A stretch of DNA of 64,000 nucleotides from Bradyrhizobium sp. NP1. GTDB lineage: Bacteria; Pseudomonadota; Alphaproteobacteria; Rhizobiales; Xanthobacteraceae. Below the pieces are notes generated by a model that was not told where the DNA came from, searched no databases, and saw only the letters and a list, made by a program, of their open reading frames with translations. Positions 62,997-64,000 of the stretch are shown piece by piece. Position 1 is the first letter of the stretch. Every line of letters begins with the position of its first letter. The DNA lies in NCBI RefSeq assembly GCF_030378205.1, contig NZ_CP127385.1:5930001-5994000 (forward strand), in the 5' to 3' direction. Position numbers and translations under genes: made by a program.

Positions 62997-63767
62997 TCAG
63001 CCATGCATGGTCAGGCCGCCGGACACGCTCAAGGTTTGCCCGGTGATGAAGGCTGCTTCCTCGCTGGCCAAAAATGCCACGATGCCGGCGACATCCTGCG
63101 GCACGCCGAGCCGCTTCATCGGGATCGCACGCCGAAGCCCTTCTGAGATCTTGCGCGCGCCGTCACCGAGGCCGAGCTGCATCGCAAGAAGCGGCGTATC
63201 GGTTGGTCCCGGGCAGACTGTGTTCACGGTGATGCCGGCCTGGGCAAATTCGCGCGCCAACGATTTGCCAAGTGCGACGAGCCCTCCCTTGCAAGCCGAG
63301 TAGACCGCTTCTCCCGACGAACCGACCCGGCCAGCGTCCGATCCGATATTGATGATCCGCCCACCGACAGCCCGCGGGACCATGCGCGACAACACGTGGT
63401 GGGTGAGTGCGATCGGCCCTCTGAGGTTGATCGCTATGATTCGTTCCCACAGCTCGGGCGTTGTTGTGAGAAAGCCCTCGATCTTGTCCCAGCCCGCATT
63501 GTTGACCAGGATATCGATCGGGCCCAGGTCCGCCTCGATCTTGTCGAGCGCGGCCGCAACATTCGCCAACGCGGTGACATCAAGCTCCACAGCGCGCGCC
63601 CTGATGCCGGCCTGCCCCAGTTCCGCCGTTAACCTTTCGGCCGCGGAAAGATCGACATCCGCAATGGCAACAGCCGTCCCTGCCTGCGTCAGCCGCCTGC
63701 AAATGGCGGCGCCGATTCCACCCGCACCACCTGTTACAACGGCGACCTTACCCGACAAACCCATCAT
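62997..63767 (-). CDS. badH: 2-hydroxycyclohexanecarboxyl-CoA dehydrogenase-like SDR (BadH)
   Basis: A 256-residue classical SDR with VVTGGAGGIGAAI, NNAGWDK, the catalytic AVYSACKGG (Tyr-x3-Lys) and the ending LSVSGGLTMHG, features shared with BadH, which oxidises 2-hydroxycyclohexanecarboxyl-CoA with NAD. It is the first gene of the operon, directly upstream of the BadI-like gene, the same order as in the bad/ali region of Rhodopseudomonas. A GACAA-N17-TTGTC inverted repeat lies about 20 bp upstream of its start. Confidence 0.85.
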   Translation of the reverse strand: MMGLSGKVAVVTGGAGGIGAAICRRLTQAGTAVAIADVDLSAAERLTAELGQAGIRARAVELDVTALANVAAALDKIEADLGPIDILVNNAGWDKIEGFLTTTPELWERIIAINLRGPIALTHHVLSRMVPRAVGGRIINIGSDAGRVGSSGEAVYSACKGGLVALGKSLAREFAQAGITVNTVCPGPTDTPLLAMQLGLGDGARKISEGLRRAIPMKRLGVPQDVAGIVAFLASEEAAFITGQTLSVSGGLTMHG

Positions 63768-63787
63768 GCCACGTCCCTCGCATAAAT

Positions 63788-63814
63788 GACAATATATTTA
63801 CATATCTGGTTGTC
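63788..63814. promoter_or_regulatory. Candidate MarR/BadR operator of the alicyclic acid operon
   Basis: GACAA (63788-63792) and TTGTC (63810-63814) form an inverted repeat around an AT-rich core (TATATTTACATATCTGG) in the gap between the BadH-like gene and the divergent MarR-like gene. It is the expected place for a MarR repressor site. Confidence 0.45.
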
Positions 63815-63898
63815 AAGACCGCGCAGCTGTGCTCGGTAACTTCCAGATTCAGCTAACGCCTCTCATCTATCCAGAGAGCATTCTAGGCCAACCCGATT

Positions 63899-64000
63899 AT
63901 GAGCCGTCCTCAATCCTCGCCGCCGCCGGCGGAAGACGCCGACTTCGAGATCAGCAACAGGTTGCTGTTTCGGGTCTTCCAAACCGCGAATCTGATGCAC
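63899..64000 (+). CDS. MarR-family regulator, BadR-like (cut by window end)
   Basis: The 34 codons present encode a short polar Pro-rich start followed by DFEISNRLLFRVFQTANLMH, which resembles the N-terminal helix of MarR-type BadR regulators. BadR represses cyclohexanecarboxylate genes in Rhodopseudomonas and responds to 2-ketocyclohexanecarboxyl-CoA. The gene is divergent from the BadH/BadI operon. The DNA-binding domain lies beyond the window, so the assignment rests on this short match and on context. Confidence 0.6.
   Translation, partial: MSRPQSSPPPAEDADFEISNRLLFRVFQTANLMH

Noticed and set aside
1..64000. CRISPR array, intact transposase or phage structural genes
   Set aside because: No regularly spaced direct repeats and no transposase, integrase, capsid or portal motifs were seen; only palindromes and remnants are present.

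Overview
The window is high-GC DNA from an alphaproteobacterium, most probably Bradyrhizobium or a close Rhizobiales relative. The reasons are an NdvC-type beta-glucan synthase/GH17 protein, a Tat-exported sulfatase with its formylglycine-generating enzyme and AraC-type regulators, BadH/BadI-type alicyclic acid genes like those of Rhodopseudomonas, and an abundance of CoA-linked and aromatic catabolic genes. No ribosomal, replication or phage structural genes are present. No intact transposase was recognised.

Layout. (1) 1-16.8 kb: a CoA-dependent catabolic locus around a MocR-type GntR/aminotransferase regulator. Leftward genes encode an SDR, a Tat-exported peptide/opine-type solute-binding protein, an acyl-CoA synthetase, a four-domain rhodanese protein, an acyl-CoA dehydrogenase and a free biotin carrier. 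Rightward genes encode a carboxyltransferase, an FAD oxidoreductase, a biotin carboxylase, a thiolase, a pair of MaoC-like hydratase subunits, an FMN reductase and an ABM-type protein. Copies of one octamer, ATTGTRTC/GATACAAT, lie in the three promoter regions. (2) 16.9-21 kb: a decayed stretch with remnants of a tRNA, a YfcE-like phosphoesterase, a sulfatase, a receiver domain and an SGNH hydrolase, among a few intact small genes and an acyltransferase. (3) 21-35.4 kb: cell-surface and sulfur functions, namely an NdvC/GH17 glucan enzyme, a GH1 glycosidase, a large receptor-type adenylate cyclase, a sulfatase with its FGE, two AraC regulators, an outer-membrane barrel and a Cys-rich secreted peptide. 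An oriented element, CCGRAATYTGCATAG, recurs upstream of several of these genes.

(4) 36.2-53.7 kb: an apparent N-heteroaromatic (pyridine carboxylate-like) catabolic cluster. It holds a three-component Rieske oxygenase, LysR and FCD-GntR regulators, a complete Liv-type ABC importer, NicX-like 2,5-dihydroxypyridine dioxygenase, NicF-like maleamate amidohydrolase, a three-subunit molybdenum hydroxylase, a MetX-like alpha/beta hydrolase and a class II aldolase-like protein. Palindromes ATATGTATACATAT mark the two divergent promoter regions. (5) 53.8-59 kb: a copper amine oxidase beside a FeaR-like AraC regulator and an exported amidohydrolase. (6) 59.4-64 kb: an alicyclic acid beta-oxidation operon with BadI and BadH homologues, a crotonase, an acyl-CoA dehydrogenase and an SDR whose catalytic Tyr/Lys are replaced, divergent from a MarR/BadR-like regulator cut by the window end.

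The most promising undescribed systems are the pyridine-type cluster, which uses a Rieske oxygenase where known nicotinate pathways use a flavin monooxygenase, the carboxylase-centred locus at 9-16 kb, and the candidate AATYTGCATAG regulon of the sulfatase/glucan region.
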